64,000 bases of DNA. Source: Anaerocolumna xylanovorans DSM 12503 (GTDB taxonomy: Bacteria > Bacillota > Clostridia > Lachnospirales > Lachnospiraceae). Under the pieces are notes generated by a model. It saw only the letters and a program-made list of their open reading frames with translations. It was not told the origin of the DNA and did no database searches. Every line of letters starts with the position of its first letter. Within the stretch, counting starts at the first letter, position 1. Positions 8,243 through 16,858 of the stretch are shown here, piece by piece. The position numbers were made by a program, and so were the translations under genes. Location of the stretch: positions 1 through 64,000 of the forward strand of contig NZ_FRFD01000014.1 of the NCBI RefSeq assembly GCF_900143645.1, in the 5' to 3' direction.

Positions 8243-8955
8243 TCGTCATCACCTCTTCCTGCCATTTGGTATAATTTTCCTAATGCATCTCTGATTCCGC
8301 CTACTTCATCAACTATTCCGTTATCCACTGTTTCAGAGCCTATCAGTATCGATCCCACATCCTTGGCAAGCTGGCCGGTATTGTGCATAAGACCTCTTAA
8401 TTTTTCCTTATCGATTTTGGAATGACTGGATACAAAATTTAGTATCCTGTCCTGTATTTTTTCAAAATAATCATAGGTCTGGGAAACACCTATCACCGTA
8501 CCGTTCATCCGAACAGGATGGATAATCATAGTTGCGGTAGGAACTATGAAGCTGTATTTTGCAGAAACTGCCAGCGGCACTCCGATGGAATGGCTTCCTC
8601 CCAGTACCAGTGAAACCGTTGGTTTGCTTAAAGAGGCTATCATTTCCGCAATGGCAAGTCCTGCTTCTACATCCCCTCCTACCGTATTGATCAAAATCAG
8701 TAAGCCATCAATATCAGAGCTGTCTTCAATGGCTGCAAGCTGCGGCAGGACATGTTCATACTTTGTCGTTTTGTTATGCTGGGGCAGACATTCATGCCCT
8801 TCAATCTCTCCTATTATCGATAGTAAATGTATTTTAGACTTTCTCTTCTCATTTATGAGCGTTGTTTGCCCGAATTCCTTTATTTTGCCGTCATCTAATT
8901 CTTCCTTTTCTTTCTCTTCTTTTTGCTTTTCTATTTTTGTCTCGTTCTTAGCCAT
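8227..8955 (-). CDS. tepA: ClpP-class serine protease, TepA-like
   Basis: A 242-residue ClpP-fold protein. After a charged N-terminus (about 1-40) come INTVGGDVEAGLAIAEMI, the nucleophile region GGSHSIGVPLA with the Ser in the GxSxG-like position, and the His in TATMIIHPVR. The distal acidic residues sit near GSETVDNGIVDE. TepA in Bacillus is a cytoplasmic protease homologue linked to protein export and sporulation. AAGGAG lies 6 nt before the ATG. It begins the tepA-ylzJ-ftsK run. The 230-bp stretch upstream carries a terminator of the preceding gene but no gene. Confidence 0.85.
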   Translation of the reverse strand: MAKNETKIEKQKEEKEKEELDDGKIKEFGQTTLINEKRKSKIHLLSIIGEIEGHECLPQHNKTTKYEHVLPQLAAIEDSSDIDGLLILINTVGGDVEAGLAIAEMIASLSKPTVSLVLGGSHSIGVPLAVSAKYSFIVPTATMIIHPVRMNGTVIGVSQTYDYFEKIQDRILNFVSSHSKIDKEKLRGLMHNTGQLAKDVGSILIGSETVDNGIVDEVGGIRDALGKLYQMAGRGDDECCTP

Positions 8956-9148
8956 GGCATCTCCTTATATTTATCATTATTGTAATCCTCATCTCCTGCC
9001 TGTTTTTTGTAAACATATTTCATTTGTTTATACAGGTGTATTTTTTCCCACGTATATTTATTTTTTGTATATGACATAATGATGTCCTGATGATAATTTT
9101 TAATATTCCCAATTCTCATATAAAATATCATGAGATGAAGATAAAATA

Positions 9149-9172
9149 AAGGATGTGCCTTGGCACATCCTT
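9149..9172 (-). terminator. Intrinsic terminator downstream of G1PDH-like gene
   Basis: A perfect palindrome AAGGATGTGCC/GGCACATCCTT is followed by TATTTTATC on the minus strand. It ends the transcript of the gene whose stop codon is at 9188. Confidence 0.8.
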
Positions 9173-9187
9173 AGAGGAGCGTTTTTC

Positions 9188-10429
9188 CTATGCTTCATTT
9201 TTTAATTTAAAAAACTTAGTAAACTTTAAAAATATCAGGCGGTTCCGTGTATCAAAATCCAACCGTTTTGTAAGCGGAACCAGCCTTTCCTCAAGTTTTA
9301 TATCTCTTATCTCCCTCTTGTATCCGGCAGCCGTTAAGAGTTTCCGCAAATCCGATTCCGTAGGCAGCTTACCCAGAATACCGGAAATAGCCGGAAGAGA
9401 GTCCAGGGCATTCTCTTTTACAACCTCTTCATAAGTCCTTCCCTTCCCCATGCTTTCTATCTCTCTATTTGGCATAACCTTATTGATTCCATTTTTGACG
9501 GTATTTTTAAGTTTGTGACAAGTATGTACTGCTACCATAAGCCCAATAGAAATCTTCTCTCCGTGATAGGTCTCAAAGAGTTCATTAACAGCTTCTTTTT
9601 CCCACAGGTGTGCCGCATCATCTCCCCCGGAGGCAGAACTTATACTCCCAACCATCTGCATGGCAATGCCGGATAATAAAAGTGCATATATGAGCTTTTC
9701 ATAAGCTCTTAAAGTATTCTTATCCCTTGTATTTCCCTTTAAATCATTGCTGTAAAGACACACTTCCTTTAATGCCGACATCTCCATCTCACAGATTCGT
9801 TGGCAGATATATTCTCCCGTTACCATATGGGAAATCTCCCAGTCCGTAAGGGCCGTGTACTTTCTTAGGATTTTCGTTATACCGGAAGCGGTGAGCCTAT
9901 AAGGTGCTTTTGCAAGAATGAGGGTATCTGCAATTATCAGTACAGGTGAATCTCCCGGAATATTTTTCTTAGAGCCATTCATTGTCAATATAGAAATGAC
10001 AGATGCATAACTGTCTGTGCTGGCAGCAGTAGGGACGGATACAAAGGGTATCCTAAACTCCATTGCCAAATACCGGCTGATATCATGGATAGTACCGGCA
10101 CCTGCGGCAATAATGAGCTTTATTCTGCCGGAAGAGAGCAAACCTTTTCTTGCCAGGGTAATTCCGCAATTATCCGCTCTAAGATCATTTGCAGGAAGTA
10201 TGATTAATTCACAGCCAGGCAGCAGTTTCTCCACTGTCTTTCCTGCTGCCTGATATGTATTGGTATCACAGATAACTGCAATTTCAGTGTTTCGTCCATC
10301 GAAAATACTTCTGACTTTTTCGGGAAGCCTCTTCAATGCATTTTCTTCGATCAGTATATCCTTTACAAATATTTCATGGGTTCTGCCGCAATTACAAGGT
10401 CTGCGAAAGCTGTTTATGTCTATTTGCAC
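9188..10429 (-). CDS. sn-Glycerol-1-phosphate dehydrogenase-like protein, altered metal site
   Basis: A 413-residue member of the iron-containing alcohol dehydrogenase/AraM-EgsA family. It shows the NAD-binding part (AAGAGTIHDISRY), VSVPTAASTDSYAS, and YHGEKISIGL with the last metal-binding His. In family members the first ligand is an Asp in SGxGDxxGK and the second a His in SGSEHxxSHxWE. Here these read SGITKILRK and SGGDDAAHLWE, so the Asp and the first His appear lost. The fold is clear but normal zinc-dependent oxidation may not occur. The GTG start at 10429 has GGGAGG 7 nt upstream. It is a single-gene unit with terminators on both sides. Confidence 0.7.
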   Translation of the reverse strand: MQIDINSFRRPCNCGRTHEIFVKDILIEENALKRLPEKVRSIFDGRNTEIAVICDTNTYQAAGKTVEKLLPGCELIILPANDLRADNCGITLARKGLLSSGRIKLIIAAGAGTIHDISRYLAMEFRIPFVSVPTAASTDSYASVISILTMNGSKKNIPGDSPVLIIADTLILAKAPYRLTASGITKILRKYTALTDWEISHMVTGEYICQRICEMEMSALKEVCLYSNDLKGNTRDKNTLRAYEKLIYALLLSGIAMQMVGSISSASGGDDAAHLWEKEAVNELFETYHGEKISIGLMVAVHTCHKLKNTVKNGINKVMPNREIESMGKGRTYEEVVKENALDSLPAISGILGKLPTESDLRKLLTAAGYKREIRDIKLEERLVPLTKRLDFDTRNRLIFLKFTKFFKLKNEA

Positions 10430-10462
10430 GGTATATCCTCCCTTTGACTTTTACGGAAACAA

Positions 10463-10498
10463 AGAGCATAACGGCTATTTAAGACAGCCGTATGCTCT
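10463..10498 (-). terminator. Hairpin terminator after M16 peptidase gene
   Basis: The inverted repeat AGAGCATA-CGGCT/AGCCGTTATGCTCT is followed by TTTGTTT on the minus strand. It separates the M16 peptidase gene from the dehydrogenase-like gene. Confidence 0.6.
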
Positions 10499-10580
10499 GA
10501 ATTAAATTCTATTTTATTATATTATGATTTCCCCGTCCGGTTCCTTAAATTTTCGCTTAGATAAGAAATTTTACATTAAC

Positions 10581-10640
10581 ACCTATGCATATCGCAAGCC
10601 AGCCTGCAATACTGCTCAAACAGAATGTGAAAATCACTCT
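10581..10640 (-). repeat. Two-hairpin intergenic element, copy b
   Basis: On the minus strand the segment includes CAGTATTGCAGGCTGGC and TTGCGATATGCATAGGTG. It resembles copy a near 1.76 kb, where the matching part reads CAATATCGCAGGCTGATC then TGCGATATGCGCGAAGG. An imperfect hairpin forms around the shared core. Confidence 0.4.
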
Positions 10641-10660
10641 TAAGTTTTACGCAATACAGA

Positions 10661-11911
10661 TTATAACAGCAAACCTTCTTTGTTGATTCCCTCCAGATTG
10701 CCCACTAAGGAGATGCTCACATTTTCTTTATTTAAGTATTTAACAGCAAATTCCTTAACCGTTTCTCCTGTTACATCATTAACCTTTTCTATGATTTCCT
10801 CAAGAGGTATTATATATCCTCGAAACAGCATGGCCTTGCCATTGCTGTTCATACGGTTCTTAGCTGTCTCTTCTCCCAGTATAAGCTCTGTTTTTATCTG
10901 TTCCTTGCACATGGAAAGCTCTTCCTCGGTTATTCCCTTCTCTTTGATATCCTCAATAATTTGAAAGATATTATCAATAACAGGTCTTAACTGTGAAGGA
11001 TTCATTGCACCATATATATGAAAAAGACCTGCCCTGGAATAAGCGCTTCCATAAGAATAAATAGTATAGGCCAATCCCTGATTTTCACGGATTTCCTGAA
11101 ATAACCTGGAATTAATACTGCCTCCGAACACAGAGTTCAAGACAGTAAGAATGTATTTTTCTTCCCCATCGGATTTAATGGATTCATAAGCCATGTTCAA
11201 ATGAAGCTGCTCCACATCCTTTTCTTTTACGTAAACTGTCGGAACATAGGAGGGGGCACTTGCTGCCTCTGCCCTGTTACCCTTTGGCATGATTCCAAAA
11301 TTTCGCTCTAACTGCTCCATAATTTCTTCTTCCTCGAAATTTCCGGCTGCTGAAATGACCATATTCCCGCCCACATAATATTTCGCCATAAATTCCAGGA
11401 CTTCTTCTCTGGTAGTATTTCGGACTGTCTCTTTGGAGCCTGAAATCTGAAAACCTAACGGATGCTTGTCCCAAACCTTCATCTGGAGCATTTCATGGAC
11501 TAAATCTTCCGGAGAATCATCATACATATCAATTTCTTCTATGATAACCCCTTTTTCCTTCTGAAAGGATTTTTCCTCAAATAAAGAGTTGTTAAACATA
11601 TCTCCCAATATATCAATTGCTACCGAAAGATGCTCGTCCAGTGTCACGGCATAAAAAGAGGTACATTCCTTACTGGTATAAGCATTGATATCCCCGCCGA
11701 TTCTTGCCATCTCATCTGCGATCTGCTTTGCATTTCTTGTCTTGGTTCCCTTAAAGAGCATATGTTCAATTATATGTGAAATTCCGTTATTTTTCTCATT
11801 TTCATTGGAAGAGCCTACTTTTACCCATATTCCCAAAGCAGCACTTCTAAAATACGGCATTTTTTCCAATACAACCGTTATTCCATTGGATAATTCCCTG
11901 GTATTTACCAT
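10661..11911 (-). CDS. M16-family zinc peptidase (processing peptidase-like)
   Basis: A 416-residue insulinase-family protein. The inverted zinc motif HIIEH occurs in GISHIIEHMLFKGT near residue 45, with the downstream Glu ligand expected around EMARIGGDINAYTSKE to EKGVIIEEI. The C-terminal half contains the arginine/tyrosine segment RLFQEIRENQGLAYTIYSY typical of M16 peptidases. The Bacillus homologue (YmxG/MlpA) lies close to pnp, and pnp lies about 1.5 kb upstream here, with only the YcaQ-family gene between. It is probably cytoplasmic, as no signal peptide is seen. AGAAAGG lies about 10 nt before the ATG. Confidence 0.85.
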   Translation of the reverse strand: MVNTRELSNGITVVLEKMPYFRSAALGIWVKVGSSNENEKNNGISHIIEHMLFKGTKTRNAKQIADEMARIGGDINAYTSKECTSFYAVTLDEHLSVAIDILGDMFNNSLFEEKSFQKEKGVIIEEIDMYDDSPEDLVHEMLQMKVWDKHPLGFQISGSKETVRNTTREEVLEFMAKYYVGGNMVISAAGNFEEEEIMEQLERNFGIMPKGNRAEAASAPSYVPTVYVKEKDVEQLHLNMAYESIKSDGEEKYILTVLNSVFGGSINSRLFQEIRENQGLAYTIYSYGSAYSRAGLFHIYGAMNPSQLRPVIDNIFQIIEDIKEKGITEEELSMCKEQIKTELILGEETAKNRMNSNGKAMLFRGYIIPLEEIIEKVNDVTGETVKEFAVKYLNKENVSISLVGNLEGINKEGLLL

Positions 11912-12048
11912 TCAATTCAACCTTTCTGATAATCAATAAATTTAATTGTATCATCATTGCGGTTATTATACAACAGTGAAAAATCCATAGAATCAATTCA
12001 TTTACATTTTTTGTAATTCCCTCGCTTTTCCTATTACTCCATTCTTTC

Positions 12049-13233
12049 TCAAATTTGTACAAAATCCTTATAATAACAAACTTCCTTCGCCCCATTAAAA
12101 TCTGCAAACTTAAGAATTGTCTCATTCAGCGGCTCACAGAAATCTTCCCAATCCTTTCCTTTTTCAAGCCAGAGCCTTCTAACTTCTAAAACCTTGTCCT
12201 TTCTGTTTGACACGAATTCTCCCCTTCCAATTATTTCATCCCCTGACAGGATTGGAAGTACATAATATCCGTATTTACGTTTATCCTCCGGGGTATAAAT
12301 TTCCCATTTATAATCAAAACCAAAAAGCTGGCTGATTAATTTTCTATCCCACAGCATATTGTCAAGAGGTGCCAAAAGCTCTGTCCTTTCGCAATTGCCT
12401 TCTTCCTTCTCCGTAATATATTTTACATCCTCTTTCAGGCAGTACAAAGGCTCGGCAAAATCCTCCACTATAAGCTTAGCAATCTTCCCTTTTTCCAATA
12501 ATTCGCCAAAAATCTTTTCTCTATCCCTTGCTTTTAAATCCCTTACCCCAAGCCAGGCGTCAGAAGGTTTATTCCAAAGAAGCCCGACTCCGGAAATCCT
12601 TCTTAACACCCTCCATTTCAGATGCTCGTAGTCTTCCTTTAACGGGTCCTTCCTTCGGTATTCCTTACCCAAGTATTCCTTCGCAGGCGCATAGTACTTA
12701 ATAGAACCTTTTTTATGATGTATAATAAGATCTCCTGTAAAATAAAGATTCTCAAGGGCAACTCTTGTTAAGCTGGTATTCATTCCCCAATACCAGTCAA
12801 CGCTATTCCCAGTCTTTAAATCCTTCGAACATATGGGTCCTGTCTCCTTCATCTTTTTATGGATTACCGGAATCAACTCTTCAACCTCTTTCTGAAACCA
12901 GACAGCCTCCTTCATATGCTTTCTGGTCCTTTCAAAATAGCGGAAATCTTCCATCAAAAAGATGGAAAGATTTTTATCAAAATAATCAATTAACACCCGG
13001 TCTTCATACAAAAGCTTATACAGCATTTCTTTCCGAAAGCCCTTAATCCTTGATTGCAGTACCAATTCCGGGTTCTTACCGCATACATCCACCGGGTCAA
13101 ACTGAATACAGCCCGCCTGCTTGATATAAGAAACTACCCCTTCCTCTCCGAAAAAGCGGTATTCTCCAAGCAGCCCCTGTTTCTTTAACAGTAATCTTCT
13201 TGCCTGTTTCCTGGTTATATGATATTCTTTCAC
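12049..13233 (-). CDS. YcaQ/AlkX-family winged-helix DNA glycosylase-like protein
   Basis: A 394-residue protein of the HTH_42 family. The N-terminal region contains GCIQFDPVDVCGKNPELVLQSR, including the QxD signature (QFD) that holds the catalytic residues in the crosslink-repair glycosylase YcaQ of E. coli. The C-terminal part includes LLAPLDNMLWDRKL and SNRKDKVLEVRRLWLE, which are usual for the family. Members unhook DNA interstrand crosslinks or remove alkylated bases; activity of this copy is inferred from the family. The GTG start at 13233 has GGAGG 8 nt upstream. It lies between pnp and the M16 gene. Confidence 0.75.
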   Translation of the reverse strand: MKEYHITRKQARRLLLKKQGLLGEYRFFGEEGVVSYIKQAGCIQFDPVDVCGKNPELVLQSRIKGFRKEMLYKLLYEDRVLIDYFDKNLSIFLMEDFRYFERTRKHMKEAVWFQKEVEELIPVIHKKMKETGPICSKDLKTGNSVDWYWGMNTSLTRVALENLYFTGDLIIHHKKGSIKYYAPAKEYLGKEYRRKDPLKEDYEHLKWRVLRRISGVGLLWNKPSDAWLGVRDLKARDREKIFGELLEKGKIAKLIVEDFAEPLYCLKEDVKYITEKEEGNCERTELLAPLDNMLWDRKLISQLFGFDYKWEIYTPEDKRKYGYYVLPILSGDEIIGRGEFVSNRKDKVLEVRRLWLEKGKDWEDFCEPLNETILKFADFNGAKEVCYYKDFVQI

Positions 13234-13329
13234 CTATTCTTCCTCCATGCGTTTTGCGAACGTTTGTTCTTATTATAGTATATATTCCTTTGCAAAGCAA
13301 GTGTTATCAGATTTGGGGTAAATATTGCT

Positions 13330-13373
13330 AAAAAACCCCCTGTAACAGTTGATTTTACCAACATTACAGGGGG
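13330..13373 (-). terminator. Intrinsic terminator of pnp
   Basis: CCCCCTGTAA (13336-13345) and TTACAGGGGG (13364-13373) form a 10-bp stem, followed on the minus strand by TTTTTT. It lies 15 nt after the pnp stop codon. Confidence 0.85.
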
Positions 13374-13388
13374 TCTGTATCTTAATAA

Positions 13389-15476
13389 TTATTTTACATC
13401 TTTTATACTAAAGCTGATTCTGCCCATCTTATCTTTGCCAAGGCATACCACCTTTACCATATCTCCAAGAGTAAGAACATCCTCTACTTTTTCTACTCTC
13501 TCTTTGGAAATCTTAGAGATATGAACCATGCCTTCCTTACCGGGTGCAAATTCTAAGAAAGCTCCGAAATCTTTGATGCTTATAACCTTGCCTTCAAAAA
13601 TCTGTCCTTCCTCAAAATCCGCTACAATTGTCTGTATCAGCTTAATTGCTTTCTGGATGCTGTCAGAATCAACACCGCATACAGATACTGAACCGTCATC
13701 GGTAATATCGATCTTCACACCTGTCTGCTCGATAATGGCATTGATTGTCTTTCCTCTTTGTCCAACCACATCACCAATCTTAGTAGGATCAATCTTAATC
13801 TGTACAATCTTAGGTGAATAAGGTCCAACCTCCGGACGGGGACTGCTGATGCAGGGAGCCATAATATCATTGAGGATATAGGTTCTGGCTTCTTTCGTAC
13901 GGTAAATAGCTTTCTCAATAATCTCTCTGGTAAGACCATGAATCTTAATATCCATCTGAATAGCGGTTATACCCTTATGGGTTCCTGCCACCTTAAAGTC
14001 CATATCGCCGAAGAAATCTTCAAGTCCCTGAATATCCGTAAGGATAATATAATCATCATCGGTTTCGCCGGTAACCAGACCAACAGAAATACCTGCAACC
14101 ATGCTCTTAATAGGCACACCGGCAGCCATCAGGGAAAGTGTGGATGCACAGATACTTCCCTGGGAAGTGGAACCGTTGGATTCCAATACTTCGGATACGG
14201 TACGGATAGCATACGGGAATTCTTCCTCCGGAGGAAGTACAGGCACTAAGGCTTTCTCTGCTAAAGCGCCGTGGCCAATCTCTCTTCTTCCCGGTCCTCT
14301 GGAGGGCTTTGTCTCACCTACAGAATAGGAAGGGAAATTATAGTGGTGCATATAACGCTTTGTCTTCTCATTTTCATCAATTCCGTCTAATTTCTGGATT
14401 TCTGCAAGAGCACCTAGCGTAGTTACCGTAAGAACCTGTGTCTGTCCTCTGGTAAACATAGCAGAACCATGGGTTCTGGGAAGGATATCGACTTCTGCTG
14501 CAAGATGCCTTATCTGTGTAATCTCACGGCCGTCAGGACGCTTGTGGTCTTTTAAAATCATCTTGCGGACAGTTTTCTTTTCGAATTTATAGATTGCTTC
14601 TCCAAGCAAAGGAATCCATTCGGGATGGGTTTCCTTATAACGCTCGTTAAGCTTATCGGTAATGACACGGATATTCTCTTCTCTTACCTGCTTCACATCA
14701 GTAAATACAGCCTCTTCCATTGCCTCGGGGGTAATGAAAGCAACCATATCTGCATAGAGTTCTTCCGGGGTATCGCATTTTATATAGTCATGCTTTGGCT
14801 TTCCGTATTCAGCTACGATTGTCTCAATAAAAGCGATAACCTTCTGATTTAATTCATGAGCTGCAAAGATAGCCTCAATCATCTTATCTTCCGGCAATTC
14901 ATAAGCACCGGCTTCAATCATAATAACCTTCTCTTTTGTAGAGGCTACGGTTAAGCTTAATATGGATTTCTCTCTCTGCGCGCTGGTAGGATTAAATACC
15001 AGTTCTCCGTCCACCATACCAACCATAGTAGAAGCTGTCGGTCCGTCAAAGGGAATATCAGATATTGCGGTAGCGATAGCGGAACCAAGCATAGCGGTAA
15101 GCTCAGGGCTGCAGTCCTGGTCCACACACATTACAAGATTATTAAGGGTTACGTCATTTCTGTAATCCTTCGGAAAAAGAGGTCTCATGGGTCTGTCAAT
15201 GACACGTGAGGTTAGAATGGCATTTTCAGAAGCTTTTCCTTCCCTTTTGATAAAACCACCGGGAATCTTTCCTACTGCATATAATTTCTCTTCATATTCT
15301 ACGCTTAACGGGAAAAAATCTATTCCCTCTCTTGGCTTGTCAGATGCTGTTGCGGTTGATACAACAACAGTATCTCCATAGTGCATAAATGCTGCACCAT
15401 TTGCTTGAGCTGCCACTCTGCCTACATCAACGGTCAGAGTTCTTCCGGCAAGCTCCATGGAAAAACTTTTGTACAT
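13389..15476 (-). CDS. pnp: Polyribonucleotide nucleotidyltransferase (PNPase)
   Basis: A phosphorolytic 3'-5' exoribonuclease of the RNA degradosome, about 695 residues. It has two RNase PH domains (first starting AGRTLTVDVGRVAAQANG; second with LPRTHGSAMFTRGQTQVL and GPGRREIGHGALAEKAL), then a KH domain (VGQRGKTINAIIEQTGVKIDI) and a C-terminal S1 domain (GQIFEGKVISIKDFGAFLEF). The ATG at 15476 is used because AAGGAG lies 8 nt upstream; the upstream ATG at 15497 lacks such a site. The usual upstream partner rpsO is not present here; instead the divergent sortase gene follows. Confidence 0.97.
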   Translation of the reverse strand: MYKSFSMELAGRTLTVDVGRVAAQANGAAFMHYGDTVVVSTATASDKPREGIDFFPLSVEYEEKLYAVGKIPGGFIKREGKASENAILTSRVIDRPMRPLFPKDYRNDVTLNNLVMCVDQDCSPELTAMLGSAIATAISDIPFDGPTASTMVGMVDGELVFNPTSAQREKSILSLTVASTKEKVIMIEAGAYELPEDKMIEAIFAAHELNQKVIAFIETIVAEYGKPKHDYIKCDTPEELYADMVAFITPEAMEEAVFTDVKQVREENIRVITDKLNERYKETHPEWIPLLGEAIYKFEKKTVRKMILKDHKRPDGREITQIRHLAAEVDILPRTHGSAMFTRGQTQVLTVTTLGALAEIQKLDGIDENEKTKRYMHHYNFPSYSVGETKPSRGPGRREIGHGALAEKALVPVLPPEEEFPYAIRTVSEVLESNGSTSQGSICASTLSLMAAGVPIKSMVAGISVGLVTGETDDDYIILTDIQGLEDFFGDMDFKVAGTHKGITAIQMDIKIHGLTREIIEKAIYRTKEARTYILNDIMAPCISSPRPEVGPYSPKIVQIKIDPTKIGDVVGQRGKTINAIIEQTGVKIDITDDGSVSVCGVDSDSIQKAIKLIQTIVADFEEGQIFEGKVISIKDFGAFLEFAPGKEGMVHISKISKERVEKVEDVLTLGDMVKVVCLGKDKMGRISFSIKDVK

Positions 15477-15551
15477 GAATTTTACTCCTTTATTCATAAA
15501 TTTGCCAAAGATGCCGAAACTACTGAAAAACTCACCGCAGTCAATTAATAC

Positions 15552-15620
15552 CGGTGCCCTTTTCAGAAGTCTCGGATGCGATCTCTGGCATATATCGCAG
15601 AAAAACTGCTTCGAATTATT
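15552..15620 (-). repeat. Two-hairpin intergenic element, divergent copy upstream of pnp
   Basis: On the minus strand TGCGAT/ATCGCA forms a hairpin (ATATATGCCAGAG loop), flanked by GAAG/CTTC, and is followed by CTGAAAAGGGCACC, which resembles the purine-rich tail of the other copies. It is weaker than copies c and e. Confidence 0.35.
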
Positions 15621-15755
15621 ATACCACTAATCAGTTAAAATTACTACTAAATTTTTCATGTCCGGTCCGAAATGCGATTATTATTCCTTTCTGCTTAAAA
15701 TTATAGTATAATAGAAAACAACTTAACCAATTAATTGATATTTACAAGGAAGTTA

Positions 15756-15838
15756 ATGTGAAAATTAAAAGCAATTTTCACACAAGATTGTGCCTGCGAA
15801 ATCCCCGGCCAATCTTGCGGCGCATTGGAAAGGGCATG
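15756..15838 (+). repeat. Two-hairpin intergenic element, copy c
   Basis: GTGAAAATT/AATTTTCAC forms the first hairpin and CAAGATTG...CAATCTTG the second, followed by GGAAAGGGCATGATT. The core GTGCCTGCGAAATCCCCGGC matches ATGCCTGCGAAATCCTCGGC of the 51.4-kb array at 18 of 20 positions. It overlaps the possible GTG start of the sortase gene. Confidence 0.65.
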
Positions 15839-15847
15839 ATTATTTCT

Positions 15848-16858
15848 ATGAAAAATATAAATTCGAATAAATTAATTAAAATTATTCAGTTCATTTCTCT
15901 TGGCGTGTTTCTTGTATGTGCCATTTATTTAGGATATGAGCTGATACTTCGCCCTTACCTGTCCCAAAAGGCTGTAACTGAGGCCAGAAATCTGTATAAT
16001 ACTTCAAAAGAAGAGGTGGCCGCCACGAAAGAGCCGGAAAGTACGGAGGCTCCAAAGGATACCTTACAGGAAACATCAAAAGCAGACATGTCAGAGGACA
16101 GCCTGTATGACAGTATGGGCAGATTAAAGGAGTTTTCCGGCCTTTTATCCGTTAATGAAGACGTTAAGGGCTGGATAACAATAGATGGCACTAATATCGA
16201 CTATCCGGTACTTCAATCCGGTAAAGATGACCCGGAATATTATCTGCACAAAAACTTGGACCGTAAAACAGACAAAGCAGGCAGTATTTTTTTGGATATA
16301 AATTCCTCTGTAGAGGAAAACACACAAAATATGCTTATCTATGGGCATAACATGAAGTCCACCGATAATATGTTCCACTATCTGATTAAATACAATGACC
16401 TTGCGTATTACAGGAAACATCCTGTAATTACCTTTGACACCCTTTACCACAAGGGGCAATGGAAAATAATCTCTATTTTCAAGGCCGATGCCAATATAAA
16501 TGACGATTTCTTTGATTTTACCAGAACCAGATTTGAAAGTGACACGGATTTTCTGGAATATGTATACCAGCTTAGAATCCGTTCCATCTACAATATTCCC
16601 GTGGATATGAATGAAAAGGACCAGATTATTACCCTTGTCACCTGCTCCTATGAATTAGATAATTACAGAACCGTAATTGTAGCCAGAAAAATCAGGGATG
16701 GAGAGAACTCTGCCGTTGCAGCAGACAAGGCAGCCGTGAATCCTTCCATCCTCTATCCCGCCAGCTGGTATGCCAATTACGGAGGAACTGCCCCCAAAAC
16801 TTCTTCCGTCAAAGAAGCTCTGGAGGCAGGACAAATTGATTGGTATATTAAGCCTTAG
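15848..16858 (+). CDS. srtB: Class B sortase
   Basis: A membrane-anchored transpeptidase that attaches surface proteins to the cell wall. It has one N-terminal membrane segment (IIQFISLGVFLVCAIYLGYEL), a spacer rich in Glu/Ser/Thr, and the sortase domain with the catalytic His in LIYGHNMKST, the Cys in ITLVTCSYE and the Arg in NYRTVIVARK. The reading frame is open from a GTG at 15758, but that codon is in the hairpin arm of a repeat element. The ATG at 15848 gives the usual short cytoplasmic end, though its GGAAAGGG is 13 nt away; the start is uncertain (15836 is another option). A TATAAT (15707-15712) lies upstream. The 3' end overlaps the convergent hexosaminidase gene by 11 nt. Confidence 0.85.
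   Translation: MKNINSNKLIKIIQFISLGVFLVCAIYLGYELILRPYLSQKAVTEARNLYNTSKEEVAATKEPESTEAPKDTLQETSKADMSEDSLYDSMGRLKEFSGLLSVNEDVKGWITIDGTNIDYPVLQSGKDDPEYYLHKNLDRKTDKAGSIFLDINSSVEENTQNMLIYGHNMKSTDNMFHYLIKYNDLAYYRKHPVITFDTLYHKGQWKIISIFKADANINDDFFDFTRTRFESDTDFLEYVYQLRIRSIYNIPVDMNEKDQIITLVTCSYELDNYRTVIVARKIRDGENSAVAADKAAVNPSILYPASWYANYGGTAPKTSSVKEALEAGQIDWYIKP

Noticed and set aside
8931..9131. 66-codon ORF between tepA and the dehydrogenase-like gene
   Set aside because: It overlaps the tepA start, shows no domain and has low-complexity Lys/Tyr content.
15758..15847. GTG start of the sortase gene
   Set aside because: Good AAGGAAG spacing, but the codon lies in the hairpin arm of a dispersed repeat and the extra N-terminal residues derive from the repeat; an ATG close to the membrane segment was preferred, with doubt stated.
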